64,000 nucleotides of DNA from DATFDN01 sp963762525 (GCA_963762525.1 CAVXKT010000002.1:186001-250000), one strand, 5' to 3'. Counted from the stretch's first letter, positions 28,054 to 39,507 are shown. A program made the numbers and translations. The notes: generated by a model not told the origin, from the letters alone.

Positions 28054-29190
28054 CGCTCGCCGTCCCTCGCGCGCCGCATCGGCGATCGGCGCGCGTCTCC
28101 ACGATGTTCAGCCCATAGCCTTCCAGGCCGATGATGGTGCGCCGGCGATTGGACAGCAGGACCATATCCTTGACGCCGAGATCGAGGAGGATCTGCGCGC
28201 CGATGCCGTAGTCGCGCAGCTCGCGCTGCGGGCGCGCCGACATGGCGATCTGGCGCACCCGGTCCGACAGCGCGGTCGGCGGTGCTCGCGGATCAGCACC
28301 ACGACGCCGCGCCCCTCGGCGGCGATCATGTGCATGGCGTTGTGGACCGAGATCCAGAGCGGCCCGCCGGTCATGTCGTCCAGCAGGTCGATGGCGTGCA
28401 TCCGCACCAGCACCGGCTCGGGGCCGGAGAGTCGCCCTTCACCAGCGCCAGATGCTCCTGATACTCGACCGTGTTGGCAAACACGACCGCCGCCACTCGC
28501 CGCCGGCAACGTGATCGAAGTCGCCCTCCGTGACGCGGCGGACCAGCCGCTCGGTGCGGCGGCGATGCGCGATCAGGTCGGCGATGGTGCCGAGCTTGAG
28601 GTTATGGCGCTGCGCGAAGGCGACCAGGTCGGGCAGGCGCGCCATCGTGCCGTCGTCGTTCATGATCTCGCAGATCACCGCCGGCCGGGGTAGAGCCCCG
28701 CCATGCGGGCGATGTCGACCGAGGCCTCGGTGTGCCCGGCGCGGACCAGCGTGCCGCCCTCGCGCGCCACCAGCGGGAAGATGTGGCCGGGCGTCACGAT
28801 GTCGTCGCGCCCGCATTCCGGGTTGATCGCGACCGCGATGGTGTGGGCGCGGTCATGCGGCCGAGATGCCGGTCGTCACGCCCTCGCGCGCCTCGATCGA
28901 GACGGTGAACGCGGTCTGATGCCGGGTGCCGTTGTGGCGCTCATCAGCGCCGAGGCCGAGCTGCTCCACGCGCTGGCGGGTGAGCGCCAGGCAGACCAGG
29001 CCGCGCGCATGGCGGACCATGAAGTTCACCGCGTCCGGCGTCGCGAACTGCGCCGGGATCACCAGGTCGCCCTCGTTCTCCCGGTCCTCGTCATCGACCA
29101 GGATGAACATGCGCCCGTTGCGCGCCTCCTCGATCAGCTCCTCGGCGCTGGCCAGATAGTGCGACAGGTGCACCGTCTTAAGTCGTCCAT
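28040..29190 (-). CDS. ribB: 3,4-dihydroxy-2-butanone 4-phosphate synthase with degenerate RibA-like domain (RibB-RibX type)
   Basis: N-terminal RibB domain is typical: FILVDDEDRENEGDLVIPAQ, NFMVRHARGLVCLALTRQR, RHQTAFTVSIEAREGVTTG and GHIFPLVAREGGTLVRAGHT. The C-terminal ~170 residues occupy the RibA (GTP cyclohydrolase II) position but lack its zinc cysteines: where RibA has HSECLTGD, this has MHAIDLLDDMTGG, and the end reads RDYGIGAQILLDLGVKDMVLLSN. So it probably makes only DHBP, with GTP cyclohydrolase II encoded elsewhere. At least five indels are present (near 28862, 28685, 28495, 28438 and 28282), and possibly one near 29186 just after the ATG that overlaps the ribE stop (TGATG). Confidence 0.88.
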
Positions 29191-29802
29191 CAGCGGAACT
29201 CCGCCAGCCGCGCGACGTAGCGCGCCAGCATGTCGATCTCGATGTTCACCGCCTCGCCCGGGGCGAGCTGGCGAAGCGCGTCACCGACGCGGTATGCGGG
29301 ATGATGTTCACGCCGAAAGTCTCGCCGTCGACCTCGTTCACCGTCAATGACACCCCGTCCACGGTGACGCTGCCCTTGACCGCGATGAACCGCGCCAGCG
29401 CGCGCGGCATGCCGAAAACGCCAGCGCATCGAGCCGTTCTCCGGGGTGGCCGAGACCGCCTGGCCCACTCCGTCCACGTGCCCGGAGACGAGGTGCCCGC
29501 CAAGCTCGTCGCCCAGCGCGCAGGCTGCGCTCCAGATTGACGCGCATTCCCGTCTGCCAGGTGCCGAGCGTGGTGTGCTCCAGCGTCTCGGCCGAGGCAT
29601 CGGCGGCGAACCAGTCGGCGCCCAGTTCCACCGCGGTCAGGCAGCAGCCCGAGCAGGCGATGGAGGCGCCGCGCGCGAATCGCGGCGGTGTCGGACCCGG
29701 ATGAAGGGGGGCGCGGCGATGACCATCCGCATGTCGCGCCCGCCGCCCGAGCGGGGTGATGGCGCGCACCGTTCCGAGCGCGGTGACGATGCCGGTGAAC
29801 AT
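29190..29802 (-). CDS. ribE: riboflavin synthase alpha chain
   Basis: About 200 residues in two similar lumazine-binding barrels. N-terminal MFTGIVTALGTVRAI is diagnostic; then SIACSGCCLTAVEL, LGDELGGHLVSGHVDGVG, FIAVKGSVTVDGVSLTVNEV and FGVNIIPHT mark the two repeats. Dismutates two 6,7-dimethyl-8-ribityllumazine molecules to riboflavin. At least four indels scramble the frame (around 29740, 29695, 29527 and 29415, perhaps another near 29300), but all conserved blocks are present in order. Lies directly after ribD (one base between the stop and the ATG) and before ribB. Confidence 0.9.
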
Positions 29803-30995
29803 TCAGCGGCCCTCTCGAACATGGTCAGCATGTCATCCCCGAGCGGCATCGCCGAGCGACGGCGGAAGCGGGGCAGATCGGCAAGCCGGTCGAGGCCGCA
29901 AGCGCCGCACCGCCGCCAGTCCATCCGCCGCCCATGACGGCGGGGGCGTGAAACCAGGCGATGCGGTCCACCAGGGCGGCGCGCAGCAGGCTGGCGGCGA
30001 GCGCCGCGCCGCCTTCGACCAGCACCGAGGTGAGGCCCTCGGCGCCGAGCGCAGTCAGCGCGGCACGGATGTCGAGCGACAGAGCTCCCCCTCCCCTTGC
30101 GGGAGGGGGTCGGGGAGGGGTCACGGGCGACGTCGGGCGGCCCCTCCCCCTGACCCCCTCCCGCAAGGGGAGGGGGACGTCACCAGCATACCGCGCACCT
30201 TGCGCCTCCAGCGCGTCGCGCCGGCCGCTCGGCGTCGGCACCGTCAGCAGCCAGACCGGCGCCTCGTGCGCCGTCGCCACCAGTCGCGCAGCGAGGCGGC
30301 GTGCGCAGGTGCGAATCCGCCACCACCCGCACCAGCGGTCGCGTGCGCGCCCCGGCCAGCCGGCAGGTCAGGTCGGGGTCGTCGGCCAGCACCGTGCCCA
30401 CGCCCACCATCATCGCGTCATGGCGCCCGCGCAGCGCGTGGGCGGCGCGTCGGGCGGCCGCGCCGGTGATCCAGCGGCTTTCGCCGGCGCGCGTGGCGAT
30501 CCGCCCGTCCAGCGTCGAGGCGAGCTTCAGCGTCACCAGCGGCCGGCCCTCGCGCACCCGCATCGCAAATCCGGCGATGGCCGCCCTCGCCGCCTCGGCC
30601 AGCACGCCCTCCGTCACGGCGATGCCCGCCGCCCGCAAGGCGGCGATCCCCTGCCCGTTCACCCGCGGATCGGGATCGGGCGCGCCGACCACCACGCGCG
30701 CGATGCCGGCCGCGATCAGCGCTTCGGTGCAGGGTGGCGTGCGGCCCCTGATGGCAGCATGGCTCCAGGGTCACATATGCGCGACGCGCCCCGCGCCGCC
30801 GCCCCGGCGCGCGCCAGCGCCACCGTCTCGGCATGCGGCCGTCCGCCCGGCGCGGTACGGCCGCGCCCGACCACCCGCCCGTCGCGCACGATCACGCAGC
30901 CGACCGAGGGATTGGGCCAGACCACGCCGAGCGCCCCGCCCCGCCAGCGCCAGCGCTGCGCGCATGTGGGCGATGTCGTCGGCGAGTTCGGGCAT
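29803..30995 (-). CDS. ribD: bifunctional diaminohydroxyphosphoribosylaminopyrimidine deaminase / 5-amino-6-(5-phosphoribosylamino)uracil reductase
   Basis: Deaminase domain: MPELADDIAHMRAALALAGRG, VVWPNPSVGCVIVRDGRVVG, zinc motif HAETVALARAGAA (HAE) and EPCCH, then IARVVVGAPDPDPRVNGQGI. Reductase domain: PLVTLKLASTLDGRIATRAG, HDAMMVGVGTVLADDPDLTC and LTSVLVEGGAALAASLLR. Indels occur near 30940, 30778, 30745, 30300 and 29900. Inside the reductase domain a 90-bp palindromic repeat (30087-30176) adds 30 codons in frame between GARYAGD and LSLDIRAAL, in a variable loop before the VLVEGG motif. The gene starts 8 bp after the nrdR stop. Confidence 0.88.
30087..30176. repeat. palindromic repeat element inserted in frame within ribD (family A)
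   Basis: Left arm 30087-30120 (CCCCCTCCCCTTGCGGGAGG...) and right arm 30141-30176 (its near-perfect reverse complement) with a 20-nt spacer; each arm itself contains a smaller CTCCC/GGGAG stem. Length is 90 bp, a multiple of three, and both strands of the insert lack stops in the ribD frame, where it encodes VPLPLREGVRGRGRP followed by a Pro/Gly/Arg-rich tail. Related copies are at 56444-56588 and 47558-47617. This is a mobile palindrome family of the kind that can enter coding regions. Confidence 0.85.
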
Positions 30996-31003
30996 CCGCC
31001 GGC

Positions 31004-31459
31004 CTACGTCGCCTCGTCCAGCGCGCCGACGAAGGCCTCGAAATCCTTGGCCTCGCGGAAATTGCGATAGACGCTGGCGAAGCGGACATAGGCGACGGCG
31101 TCCACCTCCTTCAGCGTCTCCATCACCAGCTCGCCGAGCTGCTTGCTCGGCACCTCGGCCTCGCCCGAGGCCTCCAGCTGGCGCACGATGCCATTGACGA
31201 TCCGCTCGATGCGCTCGTCCTCGACCGGGCGCTTGCGCAGCGCGACCCGGATCGAGCGGGCCAGCTTGTCGCGATCGAACGGCACCCGCCGTCCGTCCGA
31301 TTTCACCACCGTCAGCTCGCGCAGCTGCACCCGCTCGACGGTGGTGAAGCGCTGGCCGCAGCCGGGGCAGAAGCGCCGGCGGCGGATCGCCGCGCCGTCC
31401 TCGGAGGGGCGGCTGTCCTTCACCTGCGTATCGTCGTTGCCGCAGAACGGGCAATGCAT
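31004..31459 (-). CDS. nrdR: transcriptional repressor NrdR
   Basis: 151 residues, complete. Zinc ribbon MHCPFCGNDDTQV ... RRRRFCPGCGQRFTT followed by an ATP-cone domain (VVKSDGRRVPFDRDKLARSI). NrdR represses ribonucleotide reductase genes in response to dATP/ATP. The ATG at 31459 overlaps the glyA stop (TGATG), and the ribD start is 8 bp downstream of its stop. glyA-nrdR-ribD is a common alphaproteobacterial order, supporting one operon. This is one of the few intact genes in the 27-35 kb stretch. Confidence 0.95.
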   Translation of the reverse strand: MHCPFCGNDDTQVKDSRPSEDGAAIRRRRFCPGCGQRFTTVERVQLRELTVVKSDGRRVPFDRDKLARSIRVALRKRPVEDERIERIVNGIVRQLEASGEAEVPSKQLGELVMETLKEVDAVAYVRFASVYRNFREAKDFEAFVGALDEAT

Positions 31460-32781
31460 CAGCGCCCCGGATAGATGGGAAAGCGCGCGCACAAGCGCTC
31501 GCACGCGGGCGGCGACGGCCTGCTCGGCGGCATCGTTGGCGCCGTCGTTGGAGCGCGCCAGGCCGTCGATCACCGCGGCGATCATGCGCCCGACCTCGCG
31601 GAACTCGGCGAGCGCCGAAGCCGCGCGTGGTGGCGGCCGGCGAGCCGAGCCGGATGCCCGAGGTGACGGCGGGCTTTTCCGGGTCGTTCGGGATGGCGTT
31701 CTTGTTGGCGGTGATCGCGCGCCCGCTCCAGGCTCGCCTCGGCGGCCTTGCCGGTGACGCGCTTGGGCCGCAGATCGACCAGCATGAGGTGGCTGTCGGT
31801 GCCGCCGCCGACGATCGCGAAGCCCGCGCTCGATCAGGGTCGCGGCCAGCGCCCGCGCGTTCTCGGCGACCGCCTGCTGATAGGCGCGGAACTCCGGGCG
31901 CAGCGCCTCGCCGAAGGCCACCGCCTTGGCGGCGATCACGTGCATCAGCGGCCCGCCCTGCAGGCCGGGGAAGACCGCGCTGTTGATCTTCTTGCCGATC
32001 TCGGCGTCGTTGGTCAGGATCATGCCGCCGCGCGGGCCGCGCAGGGTCTTGTGCGTGGTGGTGGTGACCACGTGCGCGTGCGGCAGCGGGCTGGGATACA
32101 GCCCGGCGGCGACCAGCCCGGCGAAATGCGCCATGTCCACCATGAACAACGCGCCCACCTCGTCGGCCGCTCGCCGGATGCGGGCGAAGTCGATGATGCG
32201 CGCATAGGCCGAGCCGCCGGCGATGATGAGCTTCGGCCGCTCGGCGCGCGCCACCCGCTCCAGCTCCTCGTAGTCGAGCAGCCCGTCCTCGCGCCGCACG
32301 CCGTAATGGACGGGCGGAACCATTTGCCGGACAGATTGGCCGCCGCGCCGTGGGTGAGGTGCCCGCCGGCATCGAGGCTCATGCCCAGGAACGTGTCGCC
32401 CGGCTTCAGCAGCGCCAGGAACACCGCCTGGTTCGCCTGCGCGCCCGAATGCGGCTGCACGTTGGCGAACTCGCAGCCGAACAGCGCCTTGGCGCGCTCG
32501 ATCGCCAGCCGCTCCGCCACATCGACGAACCCGCAGCCGCCGTAATAGCGCCGGCCCGGATAGCCCTCGGCGTATTTGTTGGTGAGCACGCTGCCCTGCG
32601 CCTCCAGCACGGCGCGCGAGACGATGTTCTCGCTGGCGATCAGCTCGATGCCGTCCTGCTGGCGCCGCAACTCGTCGCCGATCGCGGCGGCGATCTCGGG
32701 GTCGAGTTCGCCGAGCGCGGCGTCGAAGAAGCGGCTGCGCGGGGCGTGCTGGGTGATCCATCTGCCGTCGCGTTGCAGCAC
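31459..32781 (-). CDS. glyA: serine hydroxymethyltransferase
   Basis: PLP enzyme interconverting serine and glycine with tetrahydrofolate. Blocks in order: RQQDGIELIASENIVSRAVL, LTNKYAEGYPGRRYYGGC, VNQPHSGAQANQAVF-like segment, MVDMAHFAGLVAAGLYPSP, the PLP lysine in VTTTTHKTLRGPRGG, and TANKNAIPNDPEKPAVTSGI. The C-terminus is ARFPIYPG, read only after correction, and the stop overlaps nrdR. Indels near 32315, 31826, 31720, 31613 and about 31500. Start is taken as GTG 32781 (LQRDGRWITQH), but the extra N-terminal residues before FFDAALGELDPEI make a later start possible. Confidence 0.93.
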
Positions 32782-32817
32782 GCTGGCACTTCTCGACCGG
32801 AGGAGAAGGGCGATGGT

Positions 32818-33603
32818 TCAGCGACCGGCGATGAAGGCCGGCACGCGCTGCAGCGCATCGGCGCGCGCCGCCTCATTGGTGCCGGCATGCGCGATGCCGG
32901 TGCCGCCGGGTGGGGTGGCGAGGCCGCTGCGCGCGCGCACCGGCCGGTCCGGCGCGTCGAAATCGTGCCAGGCGTCAGGGTAGACGACGAGCTTGATGCG
33001 GTCGGGAAAGCGCGCCGCCAGCGTCCGGCAGGGCGCGGCCGGCGTCCAGTCGTCATTGGCGCCGACCAGGATCAGGATCGGCCCGTCCGGACGCCAGGAC
33101 GCGGAGCGGGTTTCCGAGGTGCAGCCCGGGATAGAAGGCGACGAAGCGCCGGAACAGCCCGGCGGCGGCGGGTGCGCGCCGTCGGCCGTCCATAGCGTCG
33201 TGCTGCCGCCGTTCGACCAGCCCATCAGCATCACTCCACCCGGCGGCGTGCCGGGCTGCGCCGCCAGCCATTCGGCGGCGGCAATGGCATCGTCGCGCCG
33301 TTGCGGGACCACGCGCACGGCGCGCTCCTTGATCCCGGCACTGCGAGCCCAGCCCGCGCGAGCCGAAGCTGTCGGGCAGCAGCACGACATGTCCCTGCTC
33401 GGCCAGCGCCACCGCCCACGACCCGTCGCGCGAGGGAAACGGGCCGCCGCACCCATGCAGGGCGACGATGCCGCCGCGCGCCGGCCCGGCCGGCCGGACC
33501 AGCGCCGCATCCAGCACCGTGCCGTCCGGCTCGGGGATGCGCACCTGCTCGGCCGCGACGCCGGCTTGCGCAGAAACGCGAGCAGCGCGAGGAAGGGTGC
33601 CAT
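32818..33603 (-). CDS. dienelactone-hydrolase-like alpha/beta hydrolase, probably exported
   Basis: About 260 residues. Starts with MAPFLALLAF and, after correcting an indel near 33575, AQAGVAAEQVRIPEPDG, which together look like a signal peptide with an AxA site. Hydrolase fold: VALHGCGGPF (oxyanion loop), nucleophile elbow MLMGWSNGGST (Ser), ILILVGANDDWTPAAP (Asp) and VVYPDAWHDFDAP (His), so a full Ser-Asp-His triad is present. Further indels occur near 33350 and 33115. The substrate is unknown. Sits between glyA and rplQ on the same strand without obvious link to either. Confidence 0.75.
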   Translation of the reverse strand: MAPFLALLAFLRKPASRPSRCASPSRTARCWMRRWSGRPGRRAAASSPCMGAAARFPRATGRGRWRWPSRDMSCCCPTASARAGWARSAGIKERAVRVVPQRRDDAIAAAEWLAAQPGTPPGGVMLMGWSNGGSTTLWTADGAHPPPPGCSGASSPSIPGCTSETRSASWRPDGPILILVGANDDWTPAAPCRTLAARFPDRIKLVVYPDAWHDFDAPDRPVRARSGLATPPGGTGIAHAGTNEAARADALQRVPAFIAGR

Positions 33604-33635
33604 CCGAGCAGTCCCCTGCTGCGCCAGCGGGCCGC

Positions 33636-34062
33636 TTACCCGGCCGCCATCGGCTCCTCTTCGGCGTCCGGCTTCGGCCCGCTGTCGAGCCCCTTGGCCG
33701 CCTTGTCGCGGTCCACCAGCTCGATCACCGCCATCGTCGCCGCGTCGCCGTAACGAACGCCCGCCTTCGAGTACCCTGATGTAGCCGCCGGGTCGGCCGC
33801 TGTAACGCTCGGCCAGCGGGCCGAGCAGCTTGCTGACGATGCGATCGTCGCGCAGCCGGGCGTAGAGCAGCCGGCGCGTGTGCAGCCCGCCCCGCTTGCC
33901 GAGCGTGATCAGCTTCTCGGCGACCGGGCGCAGCTCCTTGGCCTTCGGCAGCGTGGTGGTGATCTGCTCATGCTTGAACAGTGCGCATGCCATGTTGCGG
34001 AACATGGCCTGCCGGTGAGAGGACGTGACGCCGAGCTTCCGGCCGGCCACCCCGTGACGCAT
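33636..34062 (-). CDS. rplQ: 50S ribosomal protein L17
   Basis: About 141 residues. Typical bL17 N-terminus MRHGVAGRKLGVTSSHRQAM, then RNMACALFKHEQITTTLPKA and LRPVAEKLITLGKRG. An extra base near 33771 shifts the frame between GGYIRVL and KAGVRYGDAATMAVIELVD; the corrected protein ends AEEEPMAAG at a TAA (33636-33638). Last gene of the alpha operon, separated from rpoA by a 120-bp spacer that holds a palindromic repeat instead of the usual short gap. Confidence 0.95.
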
Positions 34063-34095
34063 GGTTCGACTTCCTTATCCAATCCTCTCGGCGGG

Positions 34096-34180
34096 CGTAG
34101 GGCGGGAGAAGCGCAGCGAATCCCGCCGTTCGGAGCGCCATGCAAATGCGGCGGAATGCGCTTCGATTTTCCGCCCTACG
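34096..34180. repeat. palindromic repeat between rpoA and rplQ (family B)
   Basis: Left arm CGTAGGGCGGGAGAAGCGCA at 34096 continuing to CCCGCC (34128), right arm GGCGGAATGCGCTTCGATTT through CCGCCCTACG (34150-34180). The arms are imperfect reverse complements with CGTAGGGCGG at both outer ends. This matches a dispersed REP/MITE-like palindrome seen in many proteobacterial genomes. It begins 2 bp from the rpoA stop codon, so the rpoA-rplQ transcript would carry a large hairpin that could attenuate or stabilise rplQ mRNA (inference). Confidence 0.8.
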
Positions 34181-34182
34181 GC

Positions 34183-35216
34183 TCAGAACGGCTCTTCCAG
34201 CCGCTTGGCCAAATCCTCGATGTTCTCCGGCGGCCAGCCCGGCACGCTCATGCCGAGCGACAGCCCCATGGAGGTCAGCACCTCCTTGATCTCGTTCAGC
34301 GACTTGCGCCCGAAGTTCGGCGTGCGCAGCATCTCTTGTTCGGATTTCTGCACCAGATCGCCGATATAGACGATGTTGTCGTTCTTCAGGCAGTTGGCGC
34401 TGCGCACCGAAAGCTCCAGTTCATCGACCTTGCGCAGCAGATTGCGGTTGAACGGCAGGTCGTCCTGCGGCTCCTCGGCGCGGATCTGCTGCGGCTCCTC
34501 GAAGTTGATGAACAACTGGAGCTGGTCTTGCAGGATGCGCGCCGCCAACGCCACCGAATCCTCCGGCGTCACCGCACCGTTCGTTTCGATCGTCAGCAGC
34601 AGCTTGTCGTAGTCGGTCACCTGCCCGACCCGGGTCGGCTCCACCTTGTAGGAGACGCGGCGCACCGGCGAGTAGATCGGAATCGACCGGAATCAGGCCG
34701 ATCGGCGCGTCCTCGGGTCGGTTGGCGGCGGCGGCGACATAGCCCTTGCCGAGATTGACGGTGAACTCCATGCCGAGCTTCACGCCGTCGTCGAGCGTGC
34801 ACAGCACGAGTTCCGGGATTCATGATATCGATATCATGCCCGGCCTGGATCTGTGCCGCGCGCACCTCGCCCGGCCCGGTCGCCGTCAGCGTCATCCGCT
34901 TCGGCCCCTCGCCGTGCATCCGAAGCGCCAGTTGCTTGACGTTCAGGACGATATCGGTGACGTCCTCGCGCACGCCGGGGATCGAGCTGAATTCGTGCAA
35001 CACGCCGTCGATCTGCACCGCGGTAACGGCCGCGCCTTGCAGTGACGACAGCAGGATGCGCCGGATCGCGTTGCCGAGGGTCATCCCGAAGCCGCGCTCC
35101 AACGGCTCCGCGACCACGGTCGCGACGCGGGCCGGGTCGGCGCCCGGCTCGACCTCAAGCTTTTCCGGTTTGATCAGACTTTGCCAGTTCTTCTGGATGA
35201 CAGCGCTTTGCCTCAT
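34183..35216 (-). CDS. rpoA: DNA-directed RNA polymerase subunit alpha
   Basis: About 340 residues. N-terminal assembly domain (LERGFGMTLGNAIRRILLSS), then VRAAQIQAGHDIDI, LVLCTLDDGVKLGMEFTVNL, and the C-terminal DNA/activator-binding domain with LELSVRSANCLKNDNIVYIG and LRTPNFGRKSLNEIKEVL. Two indels: an extra C near 34819 (after IMNP) and an extra base near 34687 (after GLIPVDS). Start ATG 35216 lies inside the extended rpsK reading frame. The gene is essential, so the breaks must be sequence errors. Confidence 0.96.
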
Positions 35217-35676
35217 GCTCCCCTATCCTCTCGTCCCGCCTCCGGCCTCGGCCGCACTCTGTCGGCTCTTCCGCCCCGGCAGGCCGCTCCGTCCGCTTGC
35301 GCGGCCGGCAGCCGTTGTGCGGGATCGGCGTCATGTCGCGGATGGCGGTAATGGCGAAGCCCACGGTCTGCAGGGCCCGCAACGCGCTTTCGCGCCCCGA
35401 GCCCGGGCCGCTGACTTCGATCTCCAGCGTCTCCATGCCGTGATCGCGGGCCTTGCGGCCGGCGTCCTCGGCCGCCACCTGCGCCGCATACGGCGTGGAC
35501 TTGCGGCTCCCCTTGAAGCCTTGGCTGCCGGACGACGACCACGCGATCGCGTTGCCCTGGGCGTCGGTGATCGTGATGACGGTGTTGTTGAACGTCGCCG
35601 CCACATGGGCGACTCCGGCGATGATATTCTTCCGCTCCTTGCGGCGCGGTCGCGCCGCCGTGGCTGGTCTCGCCAT
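35155..35676 (-). CDS. rpsK: 30S ribosomal protein S11, with apparent C-terminal extension
   Basis: Residues 1-130 are a standard uS11: KERKNIIAGVAHVAATFNNT, TDAQGNAIAWSSSGSQGFKG, TPYAAQVAAEDAGRKA and IRDMTPIPHNGCRPRKR. S11 normally ends within a few residues of GCRPRKRRRV (~129 aa), but here the frame continues about 43 residues (TERPAGAEEP...) to a stop at 35155, overlapping the rpoA start by 62 bp. A C-terminal indel hiding the true stop near 35285 is the simplest explanation, given the error rate nearby; a real extension is possible. Confidence 0.93.
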   Translation of the reverse strand: MARPATAARPRRKERKNIIAGVAHVAATFNNTVITITDAQGNAIAWSSSGSQGFKGSRKSTPYAAQVAAEDAGRKARDHGMETLEIEVSGPGSGRESALRALQTVGFAITAIRDMTPIPHNGCRPRKRTERPAGAEEPTECGRGRRRDERIGEHEAKRCHPEELAKSDQTGKA

Positions 35677-35734
35677 GTCGTGTTCCTGCTCCTGAAATCA
35701 AGCGGCTGGCCCGGCGCAGCGCCGACGGGGACGG

Positions 35735-36112
<378 letters not shown>

Positions 36113-36307
36113 GCCGCTGCTCCTGCTGATGATGCGCCCGGCCCGGCCAAGCAGCTCCGCAAGCGGAATCGCCGACGGTCCCTGGCCGGGTCGTCGGGGG
36201 CGGAGGGACTATAGGGGCGGCTAGTCGGAAGTCAACGGTCTCCTCATCCGGACCCGCGACGGGTGGCAACCCTCGACTCCGGCCCGTGGCCACGCCATTT
36301 CTGGGCG

Positions 36308-38500
<2,193 letters not shown>

Positions 38501-38503
38501 AAT

Positions 38504-38525
38504 AAATGCGATGCCGCATTTTTCT
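38504..38525 (+). terminator. intrinsic terminator of uvrB
   Basis: Four bases after the uvrB stop is a perfect 7-bp stem AAATGCG / CGCATTT with the 4-nt loop ATGC, followed by TTCTT. The A-rich 5' flank and T-rich 3' flank make it a textbook Rho-independent terminator, one of the few in this GC-rich window. Confidence 0.75.
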
Positions 38526-38588
38526 TAATGACAAACCCGCAATCCTTCTGCCATGTTTCGGCCGTCCGAAACAGCAAAAGGCTGGATC

Positions 38589-39462
38589 ATGCGTCCCTCC
38601 CGTCTTCTGGCGCTCACCTTGCTCGCCGGCGCTGCGGGTCTCGGCAGCCGCCCCGGCGCGCGCCGGCGTGTTGGTGAATTATCCGGATTTTTCCAGTACC
38701 TTCAGGCCTCACCACGGTCGGCAGCACGACAACCACGACCACCGGCGACGGCACCGTGTTGCGGATCGTTCCGGGCACTCAAGGACAAGCCGGCGCTGCC
38801 TACAGCACCACGCCGGTCGCGCTCGGCGCCGGCGACACCTTCAGCACGGCGTTTCAGTTCCGCTTCACCAACACCGGCGGCATCGATCCGGCCGACGGCA
38901 TCACTTTCGTGCTGGCGGCCAGCCCGAACGGCCTCGGCGGCCCCGGCGGCGGCCTCGGCTATCAGAGCGGCGTTCCGAACAGCGTGGCGGTGGAGTTCGA
39001 CACCTACAACAATGGCTTCTCGGACGCCGAGAGCAGCAATCACATCGCCATCGACACCAACGGTATTCTGAACGACAGCAACGCCGTGTATTCCCCTACG
39101 GCGTGCAGACCTGCGATTTTTCCGCCGGCAACACCGGGCTCGGGTGCATGTCGAACGGCGACAAATGGTCGGTGCGGATCGGCTATGACGGCAGCAACCT
39201 GACGCTCACCGCGCAGGACGAGGCGAACCCGGTGCAGACGATCTACTCCGCCCTGCCCCTCGACATCGCGTCCGTCCTCGGCTCCAGCACGGCCTTTGTC
39301 GGCTTCACCGGCTCGACCGGCGCCGGCTTTGAGAACGAGGACATCCTGAACTGGCAGTTCGCCAACACCACCCAGCTGGTGGCGACGCCGGAGCCGGCTT
39401 CGCTCGCACTGCTCGGACTGGGCGCCGCCGCGCTCGGCCTGATCCGCCGCCGCCGCGGCTGA
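38589..39462 (+). CDS. PEP-CTERM-anchored L-type lectin-domain protein
   Basis: Starts at ATG 38589 (MRPSRLLALTLLAGAAG), a signal peptide, and ends with a PEP-CTERM sorting signal: ATPEPASLALLGLGAAALGL followed by IRRRRG. Between them is a legume/L-type lectin-like beta-sandwich: GDTFSTAFQFRFTNTGGIDP, DGITFVLAASPNGLGG, NSVAVEFDTYNNGF and NHIAIDTNG, then WSVRIGYDGSNLTLTAQDE. The exported protein would be processed by an exosortase and released or attached to exopolysaccharide. No exosortase is in the window. Indels near 38640, 38710 and 39095 break the frame; all domain blocks survive in order. Confidence 0.85.
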
Positions 39463-39474
39463 TCGCCCCCGCGC

Positions 39475-39507
39475 GGTCCGCAGCGCCCCGATCGGGCGTT
39501 GCGGACC
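39475..39507. terminator. GC-rich hairpin after PEP-CTERM gene
   Basis: A 14-bp near-perfect stem GGTCCGCAGCGCCC / GGGCGTTGCGGACC with a 5-nt loop begins 12 bp after the stop of the lectin-like gene. There is no T-tract after it, so it may work as a transcript 3'-end stabiliser or a Rho-assisted terminator rather than a classical intrinsic one. Confidence 0.5.

Noticed and set aside
30087..30176. Transcription terminator or CRISPR-like repeat at the ribD palindrome
   Set aside because: It is inside a coding region, in frame, and a single palindrome with related copies elsewhere rather than a spaced array.
30771..32372. A 533-codon minus-strand frame over glyA/nrdR
   Set aside because: Mixture of correct and shifted glyA/ribD segments; no independent protein.
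27070..32781. Riboflavin/glyA region as a decaying pseudogene cluster
   Set aside because: All conserved blocks are present in order, breaks are single-base, and neighbouring essential genes (rpoA, rplQ, nusB) show the same pattern, so sequencing error explains it better.
38589..39462. Autotransporter or adhesin repeat protein
   Set aside because: Corrected frames show a single lectin-like domain and a PEP-CTERM tail, with no repeats or beta-barrel.
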